Assembly (NCBI GenBank): GCA_033807775.1
Contig: CM066319.1
Location: 140,046,983 to 140,110,982, forward strand
DNA: 64,000 nt
Origin: Saussurea involucrata
Lineage: Eukaryota > Streptophyta > Magnoliopsida > Asterales > Asteraceae
Reading direction: 5' to 3'
Shown here: positions 11,335 to 22,471 of the stretch, piece by piece
Position numbering within the stretch: position 1 is the first letter of the stretch
How the letters are laid out: each line of letters starts with the position of its first letter
The notes under the pieces: model-generated
What the model was told of the DNA's origin: nothing
Database searches by the model: none
What the model saw: the letters and a program-made list of their open reading frames with translations, nothing else
Program-made: the position numbers and the translations under genes

Positions 11335-13534
11335 TGTTCATCTTCATTCCTTGAGATTTCTAGGTTTTTCCATCAAAACCTAAGTGGTGAGTTCATCCTC
11401 CTAGTTTCTAAACTTTATTATGAGTTATAAATGATCTATTAATGACTTCCTAGTGTTTTAATGTATTAAATTTCGGTTTGGATGATTTTGGAGAAATTAG
11501 GGCAAAATTAGGGTTTTTGGTTAAAGTGGAGATTGTGAGATAAGATGTTTGGGGAAAGATTCTAAATGGTTGGATGTGAATATTTATGGTTGGAAACTCA
11601 TGGATCTAGGTTTTTGGAAGATTTGTCTTGAGGATTCAAGTTCATTCAAAGGAGCCCAACTTTTGGGGAAAATCTAGATTTAGCTTAAATCTAGCAATGT
11701 GAGTTCAAGTTGATTTGTGAAAACGTTGTACATGCCAAAAATGTTCGTTTTCAAGTATTTATGTGTTTTACATAAAATTATCAATTGTTGAGTTATTTGG
11801 TGGGTTTCGATTATTTAAAGTGTTTAACTTTATAAACCTTGTAAAACACCCATATTTGGGATTTTTGGATGATTTGATAAAAGAATCATAAATGAAAGTG
11901 TTTTGACGATTTAATGCATAAAAAGGTGATTATTTGGTAAAAAAATGCATTTCTAGTGTTTGCTAGAAATATGCATAATATATGTTATAGAACGTTCGAA
12001 AATACGAAAGTGTGGGTCGTTGGATTTTGGTCATTCCGACCTTGTGGACATTTTATAAAGTTTAAACCTTTTTGGTTTTAGGAAAAGATGCATTTTGGAT
12101 TTTGATGTATAACTCTTAAATATTGGTTTTTCAACGATTCATATTAAGAAGGTAAATCTTTTTGTATAAATACTCTTGACGGGCGCTTTGGGAAAATGAT
12201 TTGGCTTAATCTAAAGTGGAGTTGAGTTACTCATGACTATGGACTATGGAGCATGTTTCACATAAACATGGGTTATTTGTGTTTTGTTGCATTTACGACC
12301 TCTAATAATTGGTCAATTGATTTTGGTTGAGCTTATGGCTCGATTTATGACTTTATTGAGTCTTGAGGACATTAGTCTAGTGTAATAAGGAAATTTGGGT
12401 GTGAGTTACATTTATTGTATTTTATTTGGAGAGTACATGTTTTGAGTGTGTATATGTCATTCAAGTGGAGTCATGTACTTTTAGATTGTAATGCATTGGA
12501 TCCATATACATGTAAGTCAGTCATATTTAATAGTGAGGAGTCTTGATATTCTCACATTTGGGATTTATGCTCGCACGGGCATTGTTGTTGTCCCGTTTCT
12601 TTTGTGGAAATGAACCGTTATGGGTTGTACTCTGGGGCTATGGATTATTTGGTGTCTATCTCCTTGTGCACGAGGATTTGGATCGTATGGGTTATATTCT
12701 CATATTTTGTTGGACATCTTGGGTCACTAGTGAGTAGGCAATAAGGGACATTGAAGTCCTTGAGGTGTAAGTCGTCTAGATTGGATAGGCAATATGGTCC
12801 CGTAAGTCCTTGAGGTGTAACTCGACGGAGTAGGCAATAAAGGCATGTATATGGTTTGAGGTTGTGATGTCTTTATGACATGGGAACTAAAACTAGGACT
12901 TGAGATGTAATCCAATAACATCATAGGTGACCCCACTCACGTGTTCTCGTCACCTTAATGGATACGGGTCTCCCCCGTCATCGGAAGGTGTTGTTTTGGG
13001 TATTGAACTTTATTATCTATGTTTTTTGTGACGTTTTATATCTGTGAATTTTATTCATGATTCATGGGTTGAGTATTATGCCCCATCCGTGTCTTGGATG
13101 TTTTGGGATACAACGTTTTATACACGTTTTTTTATAAATGGGGAAGTTCATTTCTATTTCGTTTTGAGTGAGTTTGGGGTCGAATTTACTTTATGTTGGG
13201 AAAACATTTATATTGATGTCTCCATCACCTTAAATGCATGTTATTGGAAATCGGGTCATCTTCATATCTAAAGTAAATCATTTTGGAAATCGTGATTAAA
13301 GTTGCACTTTTTCCTTTTAACGATTTTATATAATCACGATTAAAACTCTTGAACTCACTAGGCGTTAAGTCTAACCTTTTTATTTGTCAGCATGTGCATC
13401 AAGTACCGGTTGGGAAATGGTTCTAGCGACACTATGAGGAGATGTGTGCTAGTTGTATGCCCGAGAAGAGATTAGATTGATGAAGTCTTCCGCACTTTGA
13501 GAATATCAACTTGTATGGTTTTGGTAACACCCGT

Positions 13535-13572
<38 letters not shown>

Positions 13573-13718
13573 TTGGTTTATTGTTCTTCGAGGTTCAACT
13601 TAGAATTATAATTGGGATAATTCAAGTATTGATTTTAGAAAAGGGGGTTTCACCCTTCATTTGATGTAATTAATGAATTATTTAATTAGTTGCTCTTTCC
13701 AGATTTAAGGGTGTTATA
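11335..13718 (+). repeat. Old gypsy LTR remnant (right part)
   Basis: This stretch has no coding potential but aligns by eye with the LTR at 50815-52621. Shared landmarks are TGTAATGCA-TGGATCCATA (12488 and 51357), CCGTCATCGG-AAGGTGTTG (12975; 51900 has the matching CCGTCACCGA), TGAAGTCTTCCGC (13480 and 52399) and the end AAGGGTGTTATA. The terminal CA has become TA. Copia A appears to be inserted in it, so its left part would lie left of the window. It includes short direct repeats around 'gtccttgaggtgtaa' (12756, 12806) and a (TA)n run at about 13538-13568. Confidence 0.65.
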
Positions 13719-13808
13719 AAAAATTATACTTCAAACTGACGTATGGATAATGGAACTTTGGGCCAAAACACAAACTCAAAAATTTGTTACATATAAATAC
13801 TAAATTAT

Positions 13809-13860
<52 letters not shown>
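13719..13860. repeat. AT-rich spacer with (CT)n(TA)n(GA)n microsatellite
   Basis: After about 90 bp of unremarkable sequence, 13810-13870 is a run of CT, then TA, then GA dinucleotides that leads straight into the foldback element. The same CT/TA arrangement borders the foldback element at 60378. Confidence 0.85.
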
Positions 13861-13865
<5 letters not shown>

Positions 13866-14676
13866 GGAGGTTCAAGGGAAAACCTCAAAAAACGGAAAAC
13901 TGAAGAACACCCTAGGAGCCCTTCATCTGGACGGTATGCACTTGTGCATACAAGTAAATAGTTGACTTTTTGGTTTTATGCACAAGTGCGTTATGCATTT
14001 GTGCATATATGCACAAATGCATGTTACAAATAACCTGTATGCACAAATGCATACCGTCCAGATTAGTGATGGAAATTTTACTCGTCGGGTCGGGTACCCA
14101 CGGGTACCCGCCCCTAATGGGGCGGGGATTCCTCGGCTAATCGGGTAACGGGGCGGGGACGGGTATTGTTTTTCATACCCGAAGCGGGTTCGGGGTCGGG
14201 GTCGGGGATGGTACTACCCGCCCCTAATAATACCCGATATATATTTTTATATATAATTTAATTAGTTTTTTATTCGTTGCTTGATAATTTTATACTTTAA
14301 AATTTGTCATGAACTATGATTACACATGGTTGATTATATCATTATATGTTTTTGAAACTTGAGGTTTATTTATTTGTTTTAAAAATTAAAAACTCGCTAA
14401 TTTCATTTTCTTTAAAAATAATTTAATTATTTTTTTTCGTAAACGGGTACCCAACGGGTTCCCCGTACCCGTCGGGGATTTTCTCCCCCGAACCCGTCGG
14501 GGATTAGTCGGGGCGGGGTCGGGGACGGGGTGCTTAAACGGGGGTCGGGGTCGGGGACGGGGGATGCATTACCCGCCTAATACCCGCCCCGTTTCCATCC
14601 CTAGTCCAGATGAAGGGCTCCTAGGGTGTTCTTCAGTTTTCCGTTTTTTTTGAGGTTTTCCCTTGAACCTGACCCT
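13861..14676. mobile_element. Foldback element FB1a with TATGCAC core, split by a hAT MITE
   Basis: The left arm (13865-13932, from GGGAGGTTCAAGGG) and the right arm (14604-14676, to CCCTTGAACCTGACCCT) are inverted copies of about 70 bp with few mismatches. Between them lie overlapping small palindromes such as ATGCACTTGTGCAT and TGCATTTGTGCA (13936-14055). Both outer edges abut TA/GA microsatellites. A hAT-type MITE (14064-14603) is inserted at the start of the right arm with an 8-bp duplication. A related element is at 63447-63716. I cannot see a transposase or assign a superfamily. Confidence 0.75.
14064..14603. mobile_element. hAT-type MITE, GC-rich
   Basis: The ends are inverted (TAGTGATGGAAA at left, complement TAGGGATGGAAA at right) and the element is flanked by a perfect 8-bp target duplication GTCCAGAT (14056-14063 and 14604-14611), the hallmark of hAT elements. 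The two ends are built from iterated GGGTACCCG / GGGGCGGGG units around an AT-rich centre. It is 540 bp and has no open reading frame of note. The remnant at 18940-19375 looks like the same family. Confidence 0.85.
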
Positions 14677-15431
14677 ATATATATATATATATATATAAAA
14701 ATATACGGTGCGATGCTTTTGAATTGTGGTTTAATAACTCAAAACCACAAACCGCACCACATAGTGCGGTTTGGTAAAATGGAAACCGCAAACCGCACCA
14801 CGAAAGTTCTAACTTGTGCTTTGTGGTGCGGTGTGGGCGGTTTGGCAGTTTGGATGAACACCCCACATAAAAGTCCTCTAAATTCAACTTAAACCCGTTA
14901 GATTACTTTTTAAAAGAGCCCTTGAGGATAAAAGACTCAAAGTCCAACTGATATAGTAGTCTAACACAACCCTTATAATAGAGACTAGATGGACACAAAG
15001 TATCCAAGAATGTTGAGTCCCTAGAATGGTAGAACATTTGCTCTGATACCATAATGCACCATGAAAGAATGTGTGAACCCCTATTTAATTACTTTGCAAA
15101 AAAACCCTTAATCCGATGTATAACTTCAATAATCAGGCATAATTTGTACAAAAAATGACAAAGTGTACAAAATAATAGATTTGGCTCTAATATCATAATT
15201 CCATGAGAAAATATGTGAAATTCACAAACTCAAATAAACCAAGAACAAAACATCCAACAGGAAGTTGTTGTTTTTTTCTTTCTAATTGATCATCATCAAT
15301 GGCAACAATAGTTAAACCCCAAGAAGCTAAGAGCATCCTCCTCTTCTAGTCCTAAAGTCATTCCGCCCATAAGCAATCAGCAAGAAAAAAAAACTAAAAA
15401 AAGTTTCACAAAAAACATATGTTAATTTTTT
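14677..15431. other. (TA)n run and GTGCGGTTT-rich repeat; otherwise no gene
   Basis: A TA run (14677-14697) is followed by about 190 bp with repeated GTGCGGTTT and its complement AACCGCAC (14705-14870), probably a decayed TIR element. 14890-15431 is AT-rich with no credible gene; a lone GCTCTGATACCA at 15038-15049 looks like a primer-binding site remnant but has no LTR beside it. Confidence 0.5.
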
Positions 15432-16732
15432 TAAGAGTGTGTTTGATATTCAAGCAGGCCATGACAGAACATAATAGAACATAACAGTTGTACAATGTTT
15501 GTTAAGACAACTGAACATGTCAGAACAGATAAAATAACTAATTTACCCTATTACGTGTTTATATTTTTTTTGACTAATTTGTGTAATTTATCAAACTATA
15601 ATAAAATAAATATTTTTATAACAAAATATATTATTATAAATTTTTGTCAAGACCATTAAAATGACATCAAACTAGAAAGCTTATGTGGTTTCGGATTTGA
15701 ATTTTATACCTTTTCTATATTATTGTTCTTAATACTAATATTTATCAAATTACATAAATTAACCAAAACATAAAATCCGTATGAAAGTAATATGTTGAGA
15801 TCAATAAATGAAAGTTTAAATAACATAAAATATAATAAATAAAATTCAAAGAATGAATAAAATATAAGGTTGAAGACATATTTGATGTTTTAGAAGAGAA
15901 TTATGTTTTATTTTGAAATTATATTAGTAAAATATGAGTTTGTTCCATGGGTGGGGATGGAACACGCTTACAACGTGTTCCACTTTATTCCTGTACTAGA
16001 TAGGTATCCCGCGCGCGATGCGGCACGAAATATCTCGAATCTAAAGTCGAGAATTTGAAAAAATAATTTTATTTAATGTTCATATTTTATTGAATATGAT
16101 GATTAATTGATTATATGTCAAGGTTTTTAAGTAACTATATGTAAAGATTTGCTAGAAGACAATCATAAGAAAATAAAATACAAAATCTTGAGAGTTTTTA
16201 AGTCTTGAATCGATAAGGTCGGTATTTAATCATCCACAAATATTCGTATATATTTATGATATTTAATAATGAAATTAAATCCAAAGATATTTAATATTGG
16301 GCTCATTTCGAAGGTATTGACGAAGCAATTACAATGGTATAATTTGTAAAAAATAGAAATGTTTTTAATGCATTTTAGTTCATATACATTATTTATGTTT
16401 ATACGATAAGAGTCTAAAATGAAAAATAAAAAAGTAAGAGATTAAAAGTAAGCTACATACCTAATTATAAGGGTAGTAAATGTAACGTATAAATTAAAAA
16501 AATTGAATTAAGGAGAGATTTAAGGAGGAGTGAATGTGGGTGTACTAATTGAACTTATAATGTAAACTGCGTCCAAATACATGTTTAGTCGGGGAAATAC
16601 TGAAGTCGACTCACCAAAAGACGACACATGACATGCTAGTTACTTATTTATTATATGTATAGATGTTCTACATAACGTTTTGTCAAACGTAGAACAATGA
16701 TTCATATTCTGTTATGTGTACAAAACACACCC
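15432..16732. mobile_element. Large AT-rich TIR element, probably non-coding
   Basis: The left end (near GTGTGTTTGATATTC) and the right end (complement GGGTGTGTTTTGTACAC) are imperfect inverted repeats next to TAA/TTA trinucleotides, suggesting a PIF/Harbinger-like element of about 1.3 kb. Its inside is AT-rich and carries a possible second insert starting near 16000 (ATCCCGCGCGCGATGCGG) and ending near 16660. No transposase is seen. Borders are approximate. Confidence 0.4.
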
Positions 16733-17078
16733 TTATAACGACCCTCACCAAACACAAACAAACAAGTTATGTCTTCATCCGGGCAAGCTTAACTTTTGCA
16801 TTAGAACCCTCATCACCGAACATAAGCGAAAAAAGCTATGCCTTCATCCGCGGAACCTTTTTCAGTGTATAGGTTTCCTTTTTCTTTGAAGTATAAACTT
16901 AGATTGTATTCAAAGTCACATCCGGGTTTTTAGTTTTTGGTATTGGGAATCAGTTTTGTAAACAACATATAAGATTAAAAATCAAGTAATATTGAAGAAA
17001 AGGTTTTTATTAAAAAACCCATTTGAATGCAAAATGATTTTGAATATGAAGAGAAAAAAAAAGGAATGACTTAAAAGT
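16733..17078. other. AT-rich spacer, no gene seen
   Basis: No open frame, repeat or regulatory motif that I can support, apart from the oligo-A/T tracts that flank the tRNA gene. Confidence 0.5.
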
Positions 17079-17150
17079 TGCCCCCATGCAGGATCGAACT
17101 ACAGACCTCCAGTTTACAAGACTGGCGCTCTACCACTGAGCTATAGGGGC
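17079..17150 (-). tRNA. tRNA-Thr(TGT): tRNA-Thr(TGT), nuclear
   Basis: The reverse strand folds into a complete 72-nt cloverleaf with no intron. The acceptor stem pairs GCCCCTA with TGGGGGC (one G-T pair), the D arm carries the A box TAGCTCAGTGG, and the anticodon stem CCAGT/ACTGG encloses the loop CTTGTAA (anticodon TGT, complement at 17116-17118). The T arm carries the B box GTTCGATCC and the discriminator base is A. TTTT follows the 3' end on the reverse strand (complement of AAAA 17073-17076), a pol III terminator. All stems pair, so the gene is probably functional. It does not resemble the plastid trnT gene as I remember it. Confidence 0.93.
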
Positions 17151-18369
17151 CTTGGCTGTTATTAACACTAATTATGTTATATTTGATTACACATTTTGAA
17201 TGTTTTCCAAGTAAACTCATAACTCAACCGAGACATATTTCGAGCAAACATTAAAACAGCGTTAAACCATCTTCAACAGATTGTTTAGAATTTCTGTAAA
17301 AATAAACTTCAAATTTTTTAGAAGAAAATTATATTGAATTCTAACAAATTTTTCATATTTAATACTTCAACATTGAATATATTATTAAAATATTTCATTT
17401 ATTTTATAAAATATTATTGTTTCTCTAAAATTTTGATTTCAAAGTTTCGTATTAGTGGAATATATTAAAAATATTTCTTTTCTATTATAATCATTTTTAG
17501 GGAGTTTTCCAAATTTGGAGAATTTTAAAGCATTTTCAATAACTTTTCTAAAACAAAAAAATTTAACTTTCATTCTCTATAATGTCTGATAGTCTCTCTA
17601 ACTTATTCTCTAAAATAAAGAATCATGGAGAAAACTCTCAATTTATAGAATTATCTAAAACTCTAAAGAAGAGAGAGAGAAATGAGTTTTTTATTCATCA
17701 AAGATTTAGGGTTGAATTAATATTATTTTCTATAAAGTTTTTTTAAGTGTATTGGTATCATCAAGTTATTGAATATTTAAGTAATATAATTATGTTTGTA
17801 AGAACATCTTCAACAACTTTATTAAAATAGATAAAATCAACTTTTTGTTCTCTATAATGCTCCAATCGTTTTCCTATTTTACTCTCTAACATAATGGAGA
17901 AAACTCTCAATATAGATAATTCTCTAAAACTCTAAAAAGTAGAGGGATAAATGAGTTTTTTTTTATGATAACAATATGCTATTTTAAAAAACTTAATATA
18001 AACTGAGGAAATTGACTTAAATAGTTATTCTATCAACTCAAATTGGTCTCGTACTTATTTCTCTCCCGGTTTTACATAAATGTCACTAAATTCGCAACAT
18101 CCAAGTCTGTAACTTGTGGACCTGGCTAAACAACAAAAAATTAACTAATATGGTAATTTTTTCTTTATTTTTTACGGATCTAGATCCGCAATTGCGGATC
18201 CAGGTAATTGTTTTTAACAAATTGACCATTTTTTTGTCTTTTATTAGGTTCGCAAATTACAGACCTGTTTATTGCAGATGTAGTGACATTCTGGTAAAAG
18301 TGAGATGAATAGAAGACAAATTTGTGTGACGAGCGACTATTTGAGTCAATTTCCCTATAACATGAAAGC
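17151..18369. other. AT-rich intergenic DNA, no gene seen
   Basis: Contains two diverged copies of a CTCTAAAA...GAGAGAAATGAGTTTTT segment (17625-17690 and 17885-17960), hinting at an old duplicated repeat. No frame here looks coding. Confidence 0.5.
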
Positions 18370-18860
18370 GTAGGGAAATAAAAAAAATAAAGTTTTGTCG
18401 TATGATAAGTGTGTTGTCGTGTAAAAGATATGACGATAGAGATAATATAGAGATGGAGATAAATATAAACTAGAGTAAATTACGGATTTGGTCCCCGTGG
18501 TTTCAAAAATATCTTGGATTTGGTCATTGCAGTTTGTTTATTACAAGATAGGCCCTACAAATTAGTTTTTTCGTAACAGTTTGGTCCCTGGCGCTAACTC
18601 CATTAGTGCACCCTCCGTTAACCCCCCATATGTATGAGGGTAAAGTTTATAACATAAATCTTATTCAACTTAAGTTTTTATGCAATCAACAATAAATTAA
18701 TGTACGAGTCAGGGGGGTAGTAGACAAAAGGGAAGTCTACTATATATGTAATATTGTTATATTGTGTTATTTCCTTCATCCAATGTTTTATTTTTTCTCA
18801 TCGGGTTTTGTTCCATGGTGTAAGGTTTTAGTGAGACAATACTTTATATACCATCTTTCT
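18370..18860. repeat. Diverged dispersed repeat, shared with 53300-53520
   Basis: AAAGATATGACGATAGAGAT (18426) and a GGGTTTTGTTCCATGG...GTGAGACAATA tail (18802-18841) match by eye AAAGATATGAGGATAGAGAT (53441) and GGGTTTTATTTTGGCATGGG...ACGAGACAACA (53345-53382). The order of the two blocks differs between the sites. Tails of this kind occur near the 3' end of copia LTRs, so these may be LTR fragments. A 'tttggtccc' repeat lies at 18487-18590. Confidence 0.4.
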
Positions 18861-18939
18861 TTTCTACTCTCATGATTAATGTACAAATCTAAGAGAAAAT
18901 TAGACTAAGGAAAAGTCTATGTATTGCAAAGAACACGGT

Positions 18940-19375
18940 CGTTCCAATTATTTTGGGAGACCGGTTCACGCGACCCAGACGAGTCCAGGGAATCCCCGCC
19001 AAAACGGGGTATGGGGGTCGGGGGTCGGGGCCGGGGATACTCGGTAGTCTCAAACCGGGGTCGGTGACATACCCCGTAACTCGCCTGGTACCCGGTGTAT
19101 ATATATACTTTCTCAAAATCCAAATATCATTCTCAGTTATTTTATGTTTTAATTTTTTTTGAGAAAAATGGCAGGAAACAGTAGCAAAACATCACTCAAA
19201 ACAGTAGCAAACACACTAAAAAAATGGGTCGAGACCGGGTCGGGTAACCGGGTACAAACCAGGGACGGGGGCGGGGGTGGACCGGGTATTAACCAGGGTT
19301 GGGAGTTCAATCCCCTTACCCGCAGCGGACCGAGTAAGGGTAAGGGTAAACCCGCCCCGTTACCATCCTATTCAT
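18940..19375. mobile_element. GC-rich hAT-type MITE remnant
   Basis: Two GC-rich blocks of GGGTCGGGG/GGGTAACGGG units (18950-19100 and 19230-19365) flank an AT-rich centre, and the right end GTTACCATCCTA resembles the terminus of the element at 14064-14603. The left end is not recognisable and no 8-bp duplication is found, so this copy is truncated or decayed. It interrupts the hAT transposase pseudogene at its C-terminal side. Confidence 0.55.
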
Positions 19376-19985
19376 CTACCTCCAAAAATCCTAAAAAATA
19401 TTCCTCAACACTAACATTTTTAAAAGAGAGATCTACATACCTTAATATTAAGGACATTTGTTCTTGATGACTTATATCAGGAGTGTAATCAAGGAGAATG
19501 GAGGAATACTTTGTCTCTTTTACTTTGTTGATGATTTCATTTTTGATTCTCTTAGCAAGCAAAGCTATTAACGGTTTGTATCTTATTACCAAGATAATGA
19601 ACATGTATATCATCATTTGTAATATGCTGAATATGATCCTGAACAATTGGGTCAAATTCAGCCAACATTTCAATCAAACCAAAAAAAATCCATTGCCATT
19701 TCATACAATCTACCACTAGTACCATGGAATGCAAGATTGCAAGAAACTTCACAATTGTTTCATTCTCTCAAAGCCTTAAATGCAAATCATACCAAGTTTT
19801 CATATTCACTTGTTTCATGCTCTTTAAGTCTAAGGCTAAGGTGTGACCAATCTCTAAACCCATCAGCTAACTGGCCATTAACATGCCTCTTTTTAAAAAA
19901 TTTACAACAACAGCAAAAAGCTTTATCGAGCTCTAGAGAATACGCTGCCAATCTCTATCACATTTTTCTCCATTTGATAAAATTC
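19376..19985 (-). pseudogene. hAT-like transposase fragment (DUF4371 / zinc finger MYM-type 1-like)
   Basis: Reverse-strand frames encode segments characteristic of the plant hAT-derived family usually annotated 'zinc finger MYM-type protein 1-like'. These are FGLIEMLAEFDPIVQDHI with DIHVHYLGNKIQ (19590-19700), then RIKNEIINKV, SSILLDYTPDISHQEQMS and VEEYFLGFLEVD (19368-19560). Further upstream (19750-19985) only scraps in shifted frames with stops remain. The N-terminal zinc finger and C-terminal dimerisation domain are missing. The copia B LTR begins 12 bp beyond its upstream side. Confidence 0.8.
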
Positions 19986-19996
19986 TAGTATAAGAT

Positions 19997-20252
19997 TGTT
20001 GGAGCATTATTAGTTGTAATCAGGCAGTCAGTATTTGTTACATGCTTTAAACTGTATTTTTACATGTTATTCTAAGTAAAGGCATGGGCTTGTCATGTCT
20101 TACTATAAATAGCATCCTTTAGTTCATTTTATGTAACTTTGCCATTTTGAGAAACTTTAATATTTTCTATGCAATATATGGATGACAAGTTGTCTTTCTA
20201 TCTAGATTTTGTACTTTGATTGTTTCTCTCACTAGATTCTGTGACACTTACA
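19997..20252 (+). repeat. Copia B 5' LTR
   Basis: TGTTGGAGCATTATTAG...GTGACACTTACA, 256 bp with TG...CA ends, directly followed by a primer-binding site. It has a TATA-like box CTATAAATAGC at about 20103-20113. The left flank is AAGAT, but no right partner exists because the 3' LTR is missing. Confidence 0.85.
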
Positions 20253-20254
20253 TT

Positions 20255-20266
20255 TGGTATCAGAGC
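20255..20266 (+). other. Copia B primer-binding site
   Basis: TGGTATCAGAGC, complementary to the initiator-Met tRNA 3' end, two bases after the LTR. Confidence 0.92.
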
Positions 20267-20712
20267 TAAACGGATTTTCAGACACAATCTTGATCAGAAA
20301 ATGGAAGAATTTTGAAGATTTTTGAGATTTTTCAAAGTTTTCGCAGAGTTACTGTTCACATTTCGAATTCTTCAATTTTGGGAGTTTTTGGAATTAATTT
20401 GCGTGGATTGCTCTCGGTGGGATTTAGAACATAATTGATTCGGAGATCTAAGCCTATTACACTCAGGATTCAGAGAATTTTGAAGATTTTTGACTTTTGG
20501 GTTTGAAAAGTTGTGTTTACTGTATTGGATCGAAAGTCGAGTAATTTGAAGTTTTTAGTGTTTGAAGTTAACGACAAAAGTGCTCGAAATCAATTTTCGA
20601 ACTTGTCTGAAAAAGTTCCATAGAAAGATCATCAAAATTGAAGAAGTTATGGACTAAAATCGTTTTTTCGTGAAGTTTTCACAAGATCTAATAGTTTTCG
20701 CAAGTTCATAGA
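20267..20712 (+). other. Copia B 5' leader, first part
   Basis: Non-coding leader between the primer site and the solo LTR insertion. TTTTCGCA sites at about 20337 and 20694 match the array that resumes at 28629, which supports the join. The sequence up to 20712 ends in ATAGA, the target duplication of the inserted solo LTR. Confidence 0.75.
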
Positions 20713-21334
20713 TGTAACACCTCGAATTTCCATTATATTATATTTAATATGAATGGGGTCGAAATATAATTTAGTCTAAGATTTGGACTATTTGTAAATG
20801 TAAAACTTAAGGGATGAAATTGTAATTGACCAAAGTTTAAGTTAATTGTGAAACTTGAAACTTGGAGGTTGATTCTGTCAATTATTGAAAGTTGATTTTA
20901 TACTTAAGGAATGACTCGGCAAGTGAATTGAGAAAAGATCTCAAATCAATTGTTGGAGTCGGTTTAGAGGCAGAAAGAGAAATTGTGAAGAGTTTCATCA
21001 GGTAAGAATTGCTGATCCTTACCAATCTTATTTGATTAAGATTGATAGTATGAATAAGGTTTGAATTTTATCAGGTTTTGGAATCATTAAGGAGCAGATT
21101 TGATTTTGAAGCACTGGGTTAATTGAAATTGCAGTTTCTGTTCGATTGCTAACCTAAGGTGAGTTCATCTTCTCTCTTAAATAATTACAGTTGAAACTGA
21201 ATGAAATATTTGGTTTCAAATTGATAAAATGTTTTGGTAATTCTGTACTGGTAAGAAGTTGATTGATAATTGGATTGAGGTGAGTTTTAAGACTAAAAAT
21301 CGACACCAGTTCGAATAGTTCGGAAGTTGATTTT

Positions 21335-21564
21335 CCCGGAAAGTTACGGTTTCCGGAAAAAAAGTATCGGATTGGTACCGGATACCGGAATGTACCGGAT
21401 TCCGGATGTTGTCCGGATAGAATACCGGATTCGTTTACCGGATGGTTCCGGACTTTGAGTCCGGAATACTTTTCCGAATATTACCGGATTCCGGATGATA
21501 GTCCGGATTTGGCTGTTACGGATAAGGGATTTTTCGGATATAGTTTTCGGATTGATTTCCGGAT
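21335..21564 (+). repeat. Iterated CCGGA motif in the solo gypsy LTR
   Basis: Fifteen CCGGA sites in 230 bp, mostly TACCGGAT, TTCCGGAT and GTCCGGA. The core resembles that of the gypsy A/B LTRs but the flanking units are different and not strictly tandem. Confidence 0.88.
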
Positions 21565-21811
21565 GTGTTATCTGGTTAAGCTTTTCTAAAAAAATTCTCA
21601 GGGCGCTGCCCTTTGACCCCATTCGCTAACCGGGTAGCGGAACCCCCCGTGCTAAGTCGCCGAAGAGGGACATTTGAGAATAAGGGTATGATAGGTTATT
21701 TGGGATTGTTAGCTTTGAGAATATGATACGAGATGTTGTGCGTTCGAGTAGATATGCACGTATGCTAGTAAGTGTAATGGATCCATAGGCACTGACATTA
21801 ATTGAAACGTG

Positions 21812-22080
21812 AAATAGGCATAAAGTAAAGTGTAATTCCCGTTGACCTGAAATGATGAATAGGCATAAAGTAAACTGTAATTATGGTGATGTGAAACGTG
21901 GAATAGGCATAAAGTAAATTATAATTCCCATTTCGTATTGTGATGAGAAATCTAGGAATAGGCGTGAGTTAATCGTAATTTTTGATTTCTATGGGAAAGT
22001 AAGAGATATGCATAAAGTAAATTGTAATTTCTACTTCCACTCCAAGAAATAGGCATAAAGTAAATTGTAATTTCTTCGAC
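21812..22080 (+). repeat. Degenerate tandem array ATAGGCATAAAGTAAATTG
   Basis: Six imperfect copies of ATAGGCATAAAGTAAATTG followed by TAATT, spaced 35-65 bp apart by varied sequence. Within the solo LTR; no coding meaning seen. Confidence 0.85.
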
Positions 22081-22471
22081 ATGAGCAATGATCTCGAATC
22101 TTTGATGATTCGTAGTAGGCTCTCGAACGTGATGATATAGCTTACTGAGTGTTAGTCATATTCATGGAATCGGGTATGTTCCCGTCATCGCAAGATGTAT
22201 ATGTGTACGGTAAGAATGGTGGTAAACCAGGTTTGTTTATACGCTTTGCTTACTTTTGGTTTTCAAAGCTTATAAGTTTTAATTTGAAAATGGATGTTCT
22301 CAGTTCTCAGTAGGCGTAAGTCTAATCGTTTCAAATTAAATTTTCTTACCAGGTACGAGCTCGGGGAAGTAACGGGAAGAGGGACGAGTGAATTCTGGTA
22401 TTCAACTTTTGGTGATGAGTGGAGAAGTTAGCATATACGAGGATGTTTTGGTGAATGGTCTAAACAACTAG

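Noticed and set aside
14626..14892. 88-codon ORF over a TA run and GTGCGGTTT repeats
   Set aside because: Spans the foldback border, a microsatellite and a repeat; no evidence of coding.
15038..15049. GCTCTGATACCA, a primer-binding-site look-alike
   Set aside because: No LTR terminus beside it and no gag or pol nearby; at best a decayed relic.
17079..17150. Plastid or mitochondrial origin of the tRNA gene
   Set aside because: The cloverleaf is unlike the plastid trnT gene I remember, has no flanking organelle sequence and has a pol III-type TTTT terminator.
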